Assembly: GCF_016863655.1 (NCBI RefSeq)
Contig: NZ_BOPH01000133.1
Location: 1-35,207 of the forward strand
Direction of reading: 5' to 3'
Length of the DNA: 35,207 bases
Source: Virgisporangium ochraceum
Lineage (GTDB): Bacteria > Actinomycetota > Actinomycetes > Mycobacteriales > Micromonosporaceae
Part shown: positions 14,597-22,386 of the stretch, one piece after another
How the letters are laid out: each line of letters opens with the position of its first letter
Numbering within the stretch: position 1 is the stretch's first letter
The notes under the pieces: model-generated
What the model was told of the DNA's origin: nothing
What the model saw: only the letters and a program-made list of their open reading frames with translations
Databases searched by the model: none
Position numbers and translations under genes: made by a program

Positions 14597-15838
14597 TTAC
14601 CGCCGTCGATCAAGCAGGAGAACGTCTACCGTGGACCCGGCCGCGGCGGTGACCACCCGTTCGCCGAGCACCATGAGGGCATTCGCCTTGGCCAATCCTG
14701 ACAGCGTATACGGGCCACCGGCGAGCGGCGCCACCGTGTAACCGCCACCGCGCCGTTCCGCGACGTGCGCGGGCCGGAACTCGCGGAGCCCGGCCGGCGA
14801 GGAGACCGTCTCCAGCAGGTGCGCCTTCACCGAGGGCCGGAACACCGGGTCGGCGCCGGCCAGCAGCTGGATGATCGGACGGGCGAGCACCTCGAACCCG
14901 ATGAGCGCCGCGCCCGGGTCACCCGGAAGGCAGACGACCGGTACACCGGTGGCGCCTCCGACGGTCCCGAAGCCCAGCGACCCCGACGGGTACAGCGACA
15001 CGTCCGTGAACTCGACGTCCTTGCGGGAGAGGATCCGGCGCACCATGTCGCCCGGGCCGGTGCCGGTGCCGCCCGTGGTGATGATCAGGTCGGCGCGCAG
15101 CGTCTGGTCCTCCAGGAGGCCGCGCAGGCCCTCGGGGTCGTCGTCGCAGATGCCGATGCGGTAGGCCAGCGCGCCCGCCTCGGCGGCGGCCGCGGTCAGG
15201 GCATGTGAGTTCGCGTCGACGACCTGGCCGGGCTGGCTCGTGCGGCCGACCTCGACGAGTTCGTCGCCGGTGGCCAGCAGCACCACCCGCGGGCTCGGCC
15301 GCACCACGAGGTGACCGATGCCGGCCGCGGCCAGCATCGCCACCAGGGCCGGTGTGATGTACGTGCCCGACCGGGCCAGCAGCTCGCCGGCGGGCAGCTC
15401 CTCGCCGGCGCGACGCAGGCCGCTGCCGCGCTTGCCGGCCCGGTAGACCTCGACCACGGCCATGCCGCCGTCGGTGTCGTTGGTGGGCACCACGATGTCG
15501 GAGTTTCCCGGTAGGGCGGCACCGGCCGCGATCGAGAAGCAGGTTCCGGGCGTCAGCCGCACCGGCCGCCAGCTCGACGCACCGAGGTCGCCGATGACGT
15601 TGAGGCGTACCGGCCGGTGGCCGGAGGCGTCGAGCAGGTCGTCGAGCCGGGCGGCGTAGCCGTCGACCGCGGCGTGGTCGAACGCGGGCAGTGGCCCGGG
15701 TGCGCGCACGTCTTCGGCCAGGACGTTGCCGTACGCCTGGTTGAGCTCGAGATCGAGCGGCGGCAGCGGCCGGACGGCACGCAGCACCGACGCCAGATAA
15801 CTGACGAGCGGCGTGCGCGACTCGGCGAGCAAGGTCAA
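14597..15838 (-). CDS. moeA: Molybdopterin molybdotransferase MoeA/Glp
   Basis: MoeA inserts molybdate into adenylylated molybdopterin at the last step of molybdenum cofactor synthesis. The 413-residue length is normal. Family marks include FDHAAVDGYA near residue 55 (usual form FDNSAMDGYA), GTCFSIAAGAALP, RAGEELPAGELL, VLLATGDELVE, ITTGGTGTGPGDMVR (molybdopterin-binding loop) and VVCLPGDPGAALIGFEVL. TTG 15838 is chosen, with GGAG 5 nt upstream and 10 bp after the galU stop. Actinobacteria often carry several moeA copies; the one in this cluster is also annotated glp. The rest of the cofactor pathway is not in the window. Confidence 0.93.
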   Translation of the reverse strand: MTLLAESRTPLVSYLASVLRAVRPLPPLDLELNQAYGNVLAEDVRAPGPLPAFDHAAVDGYAARLDDLLDASGHRPVRLNVIGDLGASSWRPVRLTPGTCFSIAAGAALPGNSDIVVPTNDTDGGMAVVEVYRAGKRGSGLRRAGEELPAGELLARSGTYITPALVAMLAAAGIGHLVVRPSPRVVLLATGDELVEVGRTSQPGQVVDANSHALTAAAAEAGALAYRIGICDDDPEGLRGLLEDQTLRADLIITTGGTGTGPGDMVRRILSRKDVEFTDVSLYPSGSLGFGTVGGATGVPVVCLPGDPGAALIGFEVLARPIIQLLAGADPVFRPSVKAHLLETVSSPAGLREFRPAHVAERRGGGYTVAPLAGGPYTLSGLAKANALMVLGERVVTAAAGSTVDVLLLDRRR

Positions 15839-15848
15839 CAGTTCTCCG

Positions 15849-16742
15849 TCACAGTTCCTTGCCGACGAACTCGACCAGCCACTGCTTGAAGGCCGGCCCG
15901 ATGTCGGCCCGTTGACATGCCAGTTCGACCACGGTCTGCAGGTAGCCCAGCGGCATGCCGGTGTCGTAGCGCACCCCGCCGTACACGATGCCGTGCACGG
16001 GTGCGCCCTCCTCGAGCATCAGCGCCATGGCGTCGGTCAGCTGGATCTCCCCTCCGCTGCCCGGACCGGTCCGGCGAAGCGCGTCGAAGATCCCGGACGG
16101 CAGGATGTACCGGCCGATGATCGCGAGGTTGCTCGGCGCCTCCTCCGGCGTGGGCTTCTCGACCATGCCCGTTACTTCGACGGTCCTGCCGTCGCGATTG
16201 GTCACGGAGGCGATGCCGTACCGGCTCACCTCCTCGGGCCCCACCTCCAGGAACGCGAGCACGATGCCGCCCGTGCGGGCCTGCAGGTCGAGCATCTCGT
16301 TCAGCAGCGTCTCGTCGTCCATGAACTCGTCACCGAGCAGCACGGCGAACGCCTCGCCACCCACGTGCGACTCGGCGAACGACACCGCGTGCCCGAGCCC
16401 GAGTGCCTCTCCCTGTCTTACGGAATGGATCGCCGCGAGTTCACTGGGACGTTTCACCGCCGCGAGCCGCTCGTCGTCGCCCTTGGCCTCGAGGCGCTGC
16501 TCCAGGTCGGGCCGGCGGTCGAAGTGGTCGACCATGGCGGTCTTGCCCCGCCCGGTGACCAGCAGGACGTCGGTGATCCCGGCGGCGGTGGCCTCCTCGA
16601 CGATGTACTGCAGCACCGGACGGTCGATGACCGGCAGCAGCTCCTTGGGCACGGCCTTCGTCGCCGGGAGGAAACGGGTGGCCAGACCGGCGGCGGGAAT
16701 GACAGCCTTGACTGCTCGGCCGGAGGTCGTGGTCTGTGGCAT
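15849..16742 (-). CDS. galU: UTP-glucose-1-phosphate uridylyltransferase
   Basis: GalU makes UDP-glucose from UTP and glucose-1-phosphate for cell-wall glycans and trehalose synthesis. The nucleotide-binding VKAVIPAAGLATRFLPATKA is near the N-terminus, followed by VPKELLPVIDRPVLQYIVEE, AVLLGDEFMDDE, GMVEKPTPEEAPSNLAIIGR and GGEIQLTDAMALMLEE. ATG 16742 gives the family length of 297. The open frame extends further upstream, but the extra residues overlap the diguanylate cyclase gene and are not GalU-like. There is no ribosome binding site. TAGCCT ends 7 nt before the ATG and begins with the stop codon of the upstream gene, so a leaderless transcript for galU is likely. Confidence 0.95.
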   Translation of the reverse strand: MPQTTTSGRAVKAVIPAAGLATRFLPATKAVPKELLPVIDRPVLQYIVEEATAAGITDVLLVTGRGKTAMVDHFDRRPDLEQRLEAKGDDERLAAVKRPSELAAIHSVRQGEALGLGHAVSFAESHVGGEAFAVLLGDEFMDDETLLNEMLDLQARTGGIVLAFLEVGPEEVSRYGIASVTNRDGRTVEVTGMVEKPTPEEAPSNLAIIGRYILPSGIFDALRRTGPGSGGEIQLTDAMALMLEEGAPVHGIVYGGVRYDTGMPLGYLQTVVELACQRADIGPAFKQWLVEFVGKEL

Positions 16743-16749
16743 GCCCGAA

Positions 16750-16755
16750 AGGCTA
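16750..16755 (-). promoter_or_regulatory. Putative leaderless -10 (TAGCCT) of galU on upstream stop codon
   Basis: TAGCCT on the minus strand is followed by 7 nt and the galU ATG. Its TAG is the stop codon of the diguanylate cyclase gene. No Shine-Dalgarno lies in the gap. Confidence 0.5.
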
Positions 16756-18723
16756 ACCGCCGAGAACCCGCTGTGCCGGTTGCACACCGCGGGACACACC
16801 GGTAACCGGTACCGACGGGTCGCCAACCGGCGCCGCGGGGGCGACCTCGGGGCGCCGAGCGGGGATGGCGAGGCCCGGGGGTCGGCGTGCGTCGGCGGTG
16901 CGGCACGCGTCCCGTCCCGCCGCTTTCGCCGCATAGAGCGCGATGTCCGCGGCCTCGAGCACGGCGGACCCCGTTGCCCCGTGTTCGGGGTACACGGCCA
17001 CCCCGATCGATACCGTGACGTTGATCATGTGCTCGCGGGCCCGGACCGGCGTGCCGCGCACCTCGGCGGCCAGCCGGCGGGCCAGCGCCGACCCGCCGGC
17101 GGCGTCGGTCTCCGGCAGCAGCACCACGAACTCCTCGCCGCCGCGCCGGAACGCGACGTCGACCTCCCTGGTCACGGACCTGATCCGGCGGGCGATCTCG
17201 ACCAGCACGAGGTCGCCGGCGGCGTGGCCGTAGGTGTCGTTGACGTCCTTGAAGTGGTCGAGGTCGAGCGCCACGATGGCGAGCGTGCGGCCGAACCGGG
17301 CCGCCCGCTCCAGCTCCCGGCGCAGCGACTCGCGCAGGTAGCGGTAGTTGAACAGGCCGGTCAGCGAGTCGGTCAGCGACAGCCGCTGGGCCTCCTCGTG
17401 CAGGCGCACGTTGTCGAGGGCGATCGCGGCCTGCGCCGCGAACGTGGTCAGGGTGGAGACGTCGGTCTCGTCGAAGCCGTCCGGGCCGACCCGGTCGTAG
17501 AGCGCGAGGACGCCGCGGGCCGGCTCGGTCGCGCTGTCCTCCAGCGGCGTCACCGGTTCGGGGACGGCCACCGGCACGGCCACGAACGTGGTGGCTCTGG
17601 GCTCGTCCGGCGCCACGGCGAAGTCGGCGAGACGGCCGTGCGCCGGCACGCCGCTCTCGGCGACCGTGCCGAGCATCCCGACGCCCGGTGCCAGCGTGAT
17701 GCCCGCCAGCGACGGCGACCCGGGCACCGCGCCGACCGAGCACTGCGCCACGAGCAGGCCGCTGGTCGGGTCGAACAGCATCACCACGCCGGCCTGCGCG
17801 CCGGTCGCCGACCGGGCCGTGTGCAGCGTGACGTGCAGGATCCGGGCCAGGTCGTGGGTGCCGCTCAGCGTGTCGCCGAGCAGGGCCAGGTGGTTGCGCA
17901 GCTGGTCACGGCTGGCGGTGAGGGCCCGCACGTAGCCGCGCATCTCCTGGGTCATGCGGTTGAACGTGGCACCGAGCCGGCCGACCTCGTCGGGTCCGAC
18001 GTGCAGCACGCGGGCGTTGAGGTCGCCGGCGGCGACGCGTTCGGCGGCGTGGGCCAGGTCGGCGAGCGGTCGGGTGGTCGACCGGGCCAGCCACCAGCCG
18101 GCGGCGAGCGCGACCAGCGCGGCGACCGCGACCACAAGCCCGAGCAGCCCGTACAGCCGGTCGAGCGGCGCCGGGGTGGTGCTGATCACGAGGGTGAGCG
18201 GCTGGCCTTCGCCGGGTTCGAGACGGCGCTCGATCTCGCCCGGGCCGACTGTCACTCCCCCGGCCGCGGCGAGCGCCTGCAGCAGCGCGCCGTCGACCGG
18301 CGCGGTGGCCTGGGCGTAGCCGAGCAGCGCGCCGTCCCGGTCGCGGCGTTCGACGCGGACCCCGAACGCCCCGTCGCCGGTCCCTCCCCCCGCGCAGTCG
18401 GCCCAGGTCGTGGGCGCGGGGGGACCGGCGGAGGCGGTGACGCCGCCGTACGCGTCGGCGACGACGACGCTGGTGGCGCCGGAGGCGACCACGGGTGTGC
18501 GACCCTCGGCGGCGAGAAGGGCGGCGGTGGTCGCGGCCGACTGCAGCCGGTCACAGCGGGCGGCGAGTTCGGCTCGGACGGCGCTGGCCGCGGCGGCGAG
18601 CCGGTCGTCGGCCCGGTCGCGGGCGAGTTCGGTGGCGGTGATACCGACGAACACGGCGGCGAGCAGCACCGGCCCCAGCACCACCCCGAGAAAGGTGACG
18701 GTAAGCCGGGCGCGCAGCGTCAC
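16753..18723 (-). CDS. Membrane HAMP-GAF-GGDEF diguanylate cyclase
   Basis: The start is GTG 18723 with GGAGGAGAGG just upstream, giving 656 residues. A first helix (about 7-30) is followed by an extracytoplasmic sensor region of about 155 residues, a second helix (about 188-210), a HAMP domain (STTRPLADLAHAAERVAAGD), a GAF domain (about 300-440) and a GGDEF domain (about 455-620). The active site is canonical, RRGGEEF. An RxxD product-inhibition site (REVD) stands five residues before it, so the enzyme should make c-di-GMP under feedback control. The Pro/Ala-rich C-terminal tail is not conserved. It lies in the middle of the conserved cyclo-ligase/galU cluster, 10 bp before galU and divergent from the cyclo-ligase. 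Confidence 0.93.
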   Translation of the reverse strand: MTLRARLTVTFLGVVLGPVLLAAVFVGITATELARDRADDRLAAAASAVRAELAARCDRLQSAATTAALLAAEGRTPVVASGATSVVVADAYGGVTASAGPPAPTTWADCAGGGTGDGAFGVRVERRDRDGALLGYAQATAPVDGALLQALAAAGGVTVGPGEIERRLEPGEGQPLTLVISTTPAPLDRLYGLLGLVVAVAALVALAAGWWLARSTTRPLADLAHAAERVAAGDLNARVLHVGPDEVGRLGATFNRMTQEMRGYVRALTASRDQLRNHLALLGDTLSGTHDLARILHVTLHTARSATGAQAGVVMLFDPTSGLLVAQCSVGAVPGSPSLAGITLAPGVGMLGTVAESGVPAHGRLADFAVAPDEPRATTFVAVPVAVPEPVTPLEDSATEPARGVLALYDRVGPDGFDETDVSTLTTFAAQAAIALDNVRLHEEAQRLSLTDSLTGLFNYRYLRESLRRELERAARFGRTLAIVALDLDHFKDVNDTYGHAAGDLVLVEIARRIRSVTREVDVAFRRGGEEFVVLLPETDAAGGSALARRLAAEVRGTPVRAREHMINVTVSIGVAVYPEHGATGSAVLEAADIALYAAKAAGRDACRTADARRPPGLAIPARRPEVAPAAPVGDPSVPVTGVSRGVQPAQRVLGG

Positions 18724-18772
18724 GGTCCTCTCCTCCCCGGGGGCGTGGGGCTGTCGTCCTCTTTCGATGCTG

Positions 18773-18785
18773 TCACAAAGTGTGA
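18773..18785. promoter_or_regulatory. 13-bp palindrome between divergent genes, possible operator
   Basis: TCACA-AAG-TGTGA lies within the 91-bp divergent region separating the diguanylate cyclase (minus) from the cyclo-ligase (plus). A dyad of this kind in a shared promoter region suggests binding of a dimeric regulator. The half-sites are those of CRP/FNR-type proteins but in the opposite order, so the regulator is not identified. Confidence 0.4.
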
Positions 18786-18814
18786 TGTTCAGAAGCCGGA
18801 CAGTAAGGAAGGTC

Positions 18815-19384
18815 GTGTCAGATTTCAGCCCATCGGGGGTTGCGCCGACCAAATCGGCCATGCGTTCCGCGCTGCTCGCGGCCCGCCGGGGCGTTCCGGC
18901 CCCGGAGCGGCGGCGCCGCGACACCGCGATCGCCGCCGCGCTGGCACCGCTCGCGCGTGGCGTGGTCGCGGCCTTCGTGCCGCTCGCGGAGGAGCCAGGG
19001 CTACGGGACCCGCACAGCACGCGGTTCTCCGTACTTCTCCCCGTACTTCTGCCCGACAACGACCTCGACTGGGCCGTGTTCGACGGCCCCCTGACCCCGG
19101 GCCGGTTCGGCCTGCGGGAGCCGGTGGGACCACGGCTGGGGGTCTCGGCCGTGCTCGACGCGGACCTGCTCCTGGTCCCGGCGCTGGCGGTGGATCCGCT
19201 GGGCCGGCGGCTGGGGCGTGGTGGCGGCTCCTACGACCGGGTGCTTGCCCGTGTGGCCGGCGCCGTACCCGCGCTGGCGGTGGTCGACGAGGCGGAGGTG
19301 GTGCCGGCGGTGCCGGTCGAGCCGCACGACCGCCGGGTGCAGGGGTACCTCACGCCCGCCGGGGTGCACTGGATCTCCCCCTAG
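18815..19384 (+). CDS. 5-formyltetrahydrofolate cyclo-ligase
   Basis: This enzyme converts 5-formyl-THF to 5,10-methenyl-THF with ATP, salvaging folate. GTG 18815 follows AAGGAAGG and gives 189 residues, the usual length. Family marks are KSAMRSALLAARRGV at the N-terminus (phosphate-contacting Lys/Arg region), DLLLVPALAVDPLGRRLGRG and GGSYDRVLAR (nucleotide and folate site), and the closing VPVEPHDRRVQGYLTPAG. The open frame extends 135 codons upstream, but that part lies antisense to the diguanylate cyclase and is not coding. Its neighbourhood matches Rv0992c in M. tuberculosis, next to the ruc homologue. Confidence 0.93.
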   Translation: MSDFSPSGVAPTKSAMRSALLAARRGVPAPERRRRDTAIAAALAPLARGVVAAFVPLAEEPGLRDPHSTRFSVLLPVLLPDNDLDWAVFDGPLTPGRFGLREPVGPRLGVSAVLDADLLLVPALAVDPLGRRLGRGGGSYDRVLARVAGAVPALAVVDEAEVVPAVPVEPHDRRVQGYLTPAGVHWISP

Positions 19385-19451
19385 CGGTCCCGGAACGCTC
19401 CCGGCCCGCACCCGTGCCGGACTGGACGACACGGTGGTTCATGACGCACCA

Positions 19452-19478
19452 TTGGCACTCGAAGTCTCTGAGTGCCAA
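19452..19478 (+). promoter_or_regulatory. CIRCE element (HrcA operator)
   Basis: TTGGCACTC-N9-GAGTGCCAA is a perfect inverted repeat with the exact 9-base spacing of CIRCE (consensus TTAGCACTC-N9-GAGTGCTAA). It departs from consensus by one symmetrical change per arm. It lies 25 bp before the fmdB/ruc start and so should place that gene under the heat-shock repressor HrcA. Confidence 0.88.
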
Positions 19479-19503
19479 AGTGTGCCAGCCTGTGGAGGGT
19501 TTC

Positions 19504-19839
19504 GTGCCGACCTACCAGTACGCGTGCACCGCGTGCGGCCACCAGCTCGAAGCGGTCCAGTCGTTCGCCGACGACCCGCTCACCGAGTGCCCGGCGTGCG
19601 AGGGACGGCTCCGCAAGCTGTACTCCGCGGTCGGCATCGTGTTCAAGGGGTCGGGCTTCTACCGCACCGACTCCCGTAACGGCGGCAAGACCGGCGGCTC
19701 CAGCAAGCCGGCCGAGTCGAAGTCCGAGACGTCGAAGTCCGAGACCAAGTCGGAGACGAAGACCGAGACCAAGTCCTCGGACTCGTCGTCGTCCTCCTCC
19801 GCCTCCACCTCGTCGAAGAGCGCCGCGCCGGCGGCCTAG
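19504..19839 (+). CDS. ruc: FmdB-type zinc-ribbon protein, Ruc-like redox-regulated chaperone
   Basis: GTG 19504 follows GGAGGG at 19494-19499. The 111-residue protein opens with MPTYQYACTACGHQLEAVQ and TECPACEGRLRKLYSAVGIV, so two CxxC pairs form a zinc ribbon. From about residue 65 it is a disordered Ser/Lys/Glu/Thr-rich tail (repeats of KSETKSE type). M. tuberculosis Rv0991c has this layout, lies next to the cyclo-ligase Rv0992c, is under HrcA control and was described as a redox-regulated chaperone (Ruc). The CIRCE operator here supports the same identity. Chaperone activity in this organism is inferred from homology, position and operator. Confidence 0.85.
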   Translation: MPTYQYACTACGHQLEAVQSFADDPLTECPACEGRLRKLYSAVGIVFKGSGFYRTDSRNGGKTGGSSKPAESKSETSKSETKSETKTETKSSDSSSSSSASTSSKSAAPAA

Positions 19840-19842
19840 GGT

Positions 19843-19998
19843 CTAGTCCCAGTGCGGCGGGCGCTCGGCGAGCAGGCGCTCGTCGTTGCGCTCGGCGCGC
19901 TCACCCCAGCCCGCGTCGGTGTCGTCGGAGGTCTGGTCCGGCAGGATGACGAAGTCGTCGGTCAGCTGGACCTCGCGGTCCTCGTCGTGCGTGCCCAC
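19843..19998 (-). CDS. Small acidic hypothetical protein (51 residues)
   Basis: GTG 19998 to TAG 19843-19845 encodes an acidic, disordered protein (VGTHDEDREVQLTDDFVILP, then WGERAERNDERLLAERPPHW). The coding character is good. The similar closing segment is, from memory, a recurring feature of small uncharacterised Micromonosporaceae proteins. It has no ribosome binding site; TACGCT lies 7 nt before the start, so the transcript is probably leaderless. It ends 3 bp after the ruc stop, convergently. Function unknown. Confidence 0.7.
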   Translation of the reverse strand: MGTHDEDREVQLTDDFVILPDQTSDDTDAGWGERAERNDERLLAERPPHWD

Positions 19999-20005
19999 GT
20001 GAAGC

Positions 20006-20026
20006 AGCGTAGCGCCGCGATAGGTT
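20006..20026. promoter_or_regulatory. Divergent leaderless promoter pair
   Basis: Only 35 bp separate the GTG at 19998 (minus) and the ATG at 20034 (plus). TACGCT (minus, 20006-20011) and TAGGTT (plus, 20021-20026) each lie exactly 7 nt from their start codon. The two -10 hexamers are back to back, 9 bp apart, so -35 elements would overlap the opposite gene start. Confidence 0.55.
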
Positions 20027-20033
20027 GGCGCGG

Positions 20034-20522
20034 ATGAGCGCGAACGACGACGCCTGGCGCCGCCCGCCGGGCCACCGGGGCGATGCCGCCTCCGGCCCGG
20101 CCGAGCCGGCCGCCGCCCCACCGCCGCCTCCGGCCCCGCGTCCGGCGCCCCGGCCGGAGGACGCCGTGTGGGCCCGACCGAAGTCGGCCACCGCCGGCGC
20201 CGGTTCACCCGCCGGGTCCTCGGCCGGCGCCGGTTCACCGGCCGGTTCGTCCGCCGCCACCGGTTCCTCGGCCGGCGCCTCGGTGAACGGGGCCGCGGTA
20301 CCCGAGTACGCCGGTCCCCCGCGCACCAACCCGCCGCCGGCCGCGTGGCGTCCACCGATCGTGGCCGAGCCACCGCCCCCGGGCACGCTGCCCGAGCAGG
20401 ACCACGACCGGATCGACGTCGAGGAGCAGGCCGCCCGCACGCTCACCACCGGCATCGGGCTCGTGGCCGGCGCGATCTGCCTGGTGCTGCTGCTGATCCT
20501 GTGCGCGAGGGCCGTCTTCTAA
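20034..20522 (+). CDS. Pro/Ala-rich single-pass membrane protein
   Basis: This 162-residue protein begins at ATG 20034 (MSANDDAWRRPPGHRG). Residues about 20-130 are low-complexity Pro/Ala/Gly/Ser, including repeats of AGAGSPAGSSA. A short acidic segment (EQDHDRIDVEEQAARTLTTG) precedes one C-terminal transmembrane helix (IGLVAGAICLVLLLILCARA). The orientation is probably N-in with a tail-anchored shape. No family is recognised. The start is probably leaderless. It overlaps the end of the convergent DUF2231 gene by 4 bp. Confidence 0.75.
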   Translation: MSANDDAWRRPPGHRGDAASGPAEPAAAPPPPPAPRPAPRPEDAVWARPKSATAGAGSPAGSSAGAGSPAGSSAATGSSAGASVNGAAVPEYAGPPRTNPPPAAWRPPIVAEPPPPGTLPEQDHDRIDVEEQAARTLTTGIGLVAGAICLVLLLILCARAVF

Positions 20523-21031
20523 CGCCCGTCCCAGACCGCCTTGGCGCCGGAGTCGCCGGTCTTGAACACGTAGTAGAACGAGATCGCCGCGAGCACGGTG
20601 ACCACGGCGGCCAGGCCCCACTGCAGGATCGGGTTGGTCCGCCAGGCCGGACCGGAGGTCACCGCGGTACCCATGGCGGCGGCCCGCGGCGCGACCACGT
20701 AGACCAGCGCGAGTGCGGCGACGCCCAGCACGATGGTCCAGATGAGGGTCATGGTGCCGAACGACTGGTGCTCCTCGATCACCGGGATGAAGCCCTCGGT
20801 GATCTGACCGCGGGCGATCCCCCGATCGAAGAACGCGTCACCCGAGAGCTTCGCGAACAGGGCCGCGCCGGGCGCCATGACCGCCAGCGCCGCGAGCACC
20901 CAACGCAGGTGCGGACGGATCATGGGGACGAACGCGTACCCCACCGCGACCAGGCCGAGGAGGGGGACGAAGACCACCGCCGCGTGTACCAGCAGCGGAT
21001 GCATCGGGATTCCACTGAACTCCTCGAACAT
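20519..21031 (-). CDS. DUF2231 family membrane protein
   Basis: ATG 21031 (MFEEFSGIPMHPLLVHAAVV) was chosen because GAGGAGG lies 6 nt upstream; the in-frame ATG at 21049 has none. The 170-residue protein has four hydrophobic helices and the PMHPLLVHxxxV segment near the N-terminus that typifies DUF2231. The family is widespread and uncharacterised; the conserved His pair suggests haem or metal binding, which is inference. It is read divergently from the Fur gene at 21141. Confidence 0.82.
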   Translation of the reverse strand: MFEEFSGIPMHPLLVHAAVVFVPLLGLVAVGYAFVPMIRPHLRWVLAALAVMAPGAALFAKLSGDAFFDRGIARGQITEGFIPVIEEHQSFGTMTLIWTIVLGVAALALVYVVAPRAAAMGTAVTSGPAWRTNPILQWGLAAVVTVLAAISFYYVFKTGDSGAKAVWDGR

Positions 21032-21140
21032 CGGGTCCTCCTCGGTCATCGTTGATCGCGCAATTAAAGCAGCCTACGGATCATCGGCGAGAACGGTTCA
21101 AATCTTGTCGGTCCGGTGACCTTCGTGGTGCGATTGCGAG

Positions 21141-21551
21141 ATGTACGGCGAGCGTCTCCTTCGCGACCGCGGGTTACGGGTCACGCGGCCCCGGCTCGCG
21201 GTACTCGCCGTCCTCACGGAGTGTCAGGCCCACCTCGACGTCGAGGAGATCACCGTGCGGGTCCGCGAGCGGCTCGACTCGGTGTCGGTCCAGGCGGTGT
21301 ACGACGTCCTCGGCGCGCTCACCGCGGCCGGCCTGGCCCGGCGGATCGCGCCGGCGGGCGGCGCGGCCCACTACGAGGCCCGGGTCGGCGACAACCACCA
21401 CCACCTGGTGTGCCGCCAATGCGGAGGGATCACCGACGTCGACTGCGCCACCGGCGCCGCTCCCTGCCTGGAGCCGATCGACACGGCCGGCTTCGTGGTC
21501 GAGGAGGCCGAGGTCACGTACTGGGGCGTCTGTGCCACCTGCCGGAGCTAA
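21141..21551 (+). CDS. Fur-family metalloregulator
   Basis: This 136-residue protein has a winged-helix domain (RLLRDRGLRVTRPRLAVLAV, then VSVQAVYDVLGALTAAGLAR) followed by a metal-binding dimerisation domain. The latter contains HYEARVGDNHHHLVCRQCGG (HHH and CxxC) and a second pair, CATC. The two Cys pairs indicate a structural zinc site and the His cluster a regulatory metal site. It resembles FurA/PerR-type proteins that often sit beside catalase-peroxidase genes, but here the next gene is an MpaB-family oxygenase. I could not find a convincing Fur box in 21050-21140. Confidence 0.92.
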   Translation: MYGERLLRDRGLRVTRPRLAVLAVLTECQAHLDVEEITVRVRERLDSVSVQAVYDVLGALTAAGLARRIAPAGGAAHYEARVGDNHHHLVCRQCGGITDVDCATGAAPCLEPIDTAGFVVEEAEVTYWGVCATCRS

Positions 21552-21554
21552 CCT
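21549..21554 (+). promoter_or_regulatory. Putative leaderless -10 (TAACCT) of the MpaB-family gene on fur stop codon
   Basis: The fur stop TAA (21549-21551) forms the start of TAACCT, which is 7 nt from ATG 21562. There is no ribosome binding site in the 10-bp gap. Confidence 0.5.
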
Positions 21555-21561
21555 CGAACAC

Positions 21562-22386
21562 ATGGGCGATCTCGGGTTGTTCGGCCCGGGCTCGGTGACC
21601 TGGAAGGTGCACGCCGAGCCGATTCTGATGGTGGCCGGCCTGCGGGCACTGCTGTTGCAGACGCTGCATCCCCGCGCGCTGGCGGGCGTGGTGCAGAACT
21701 CCGACTTCCGCGTGCGTCCGTGGCACCGGCTGGAGACGACGGTCACCTATGTGGTGACGGTGAACTACGGCACCACCGCCGACGCCGAGGAGGCCGGGCG
21801 GAAGGTGCGGTACATCCACAGCAGGCTGCGCGGCGTCGACCCGCGCACCGGTGAGGAGTTCCGCCTCGACGATCCCGACCTGCTGCGCTGGGTGCACGTC
21901 GTCGAGCAGGAGTCGTTCCTCGACGTGGCCCGCCGCTCCGGCGTGAAGCTGACCGACGCCGAGGCCGACGAGTACTACCGCGAGCAGCTACGGGCCGCCG
22001 AGCTGGTCGGCCTGGACCCGGCGACGGTGCCGTCGAGCCGCGCCGAGGTGGCGGAGTACTACGAGTCGATGCAGCCCGAGCTCGCCACCACCCGCGACAC
22101 GGTCGAGTCGATGCTGTTCATGGCCGTCCCGCCGATGCCGTTCGGCCTGGGCTGGACCCCGCTGCGCGGCGCCTACACCGGCGTGGCCGCCCTGGCGTTG
22201 AGCATGCTGCCGACCTGGGCTCGCCAGCGCTACGGCCTCCCCGGCCTGGCGGTGGCCGACCCGGCCGCGTCGATGGCGGCCCGGATCCTGCGCGCCGGCA
22301 TCATGCCGATCCCCCGCCGCCTCATCGAGGGCCCGATCTACAAGGCCGCCATGGCCAGAGCCCGCGCCGCCGGCCACGCGATCTGA
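21562..22386 (+). CDS. MpaB-family (DUF2236) haem oxygenase-like protein
   Basis: This 274-residue member of the oxygenase MpaB / rubber oxygenase (latex-clearing protein) fold family shows GLFGPGSVTWKVHAEPILMV at the start and LLLQTLHPRALAGVVQNSDF. Further on are RPWHRLETTVTYVVTVNYGT and LLRWVHVVEQESFLDVARR. The conserved His and Arg in these segments are the ones expected to hold a b-type haem. The natural substrate of this subfamily is unknown. It begins 10 bp after the Fur stop on the same strand, so iron- or redox-linked co-regulation is plausible. No signal peptide is seen. Confidence 0.87.
   Translation: MGDLGLFGPGSVTWKVHAEPILMVAGLRALLLQTLHPRALAGVVQNSDFRVRPWHRLETTVTYVVTVNYGTTADAEEAGRKVRYIHSRLRGVDPRTGEEFRLDDPDLLRWVHVVEQESFLDVARRSGVKLTDAEADEYYREQLRAAELVGLDPATVPSSRAEVAEYYESMQPELATTRDTVESMLFMAVPPMPFGLGWTPLRGAYTGVAALALSMLPTWARQRYGLPGLAVADPAASMAARILRAGIMPIPRRLIEGPIYKAAMARARAAGHAI

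Noticed and set aside
15988..19839. 1283-codon plus-strand open frame
   Set aside because: It runs antisense to galU and the diguanylate cyclase and only its last 111 codons are real (ruc). In high-GC DNA the reverse frames of true genes stay open.
21050..21140. Fur box upstream of the Fur gene
   Set aside because: The region is relatively A/T-rich, but I could not find a dyad resembling an actinobacterial Fur or PerR box.
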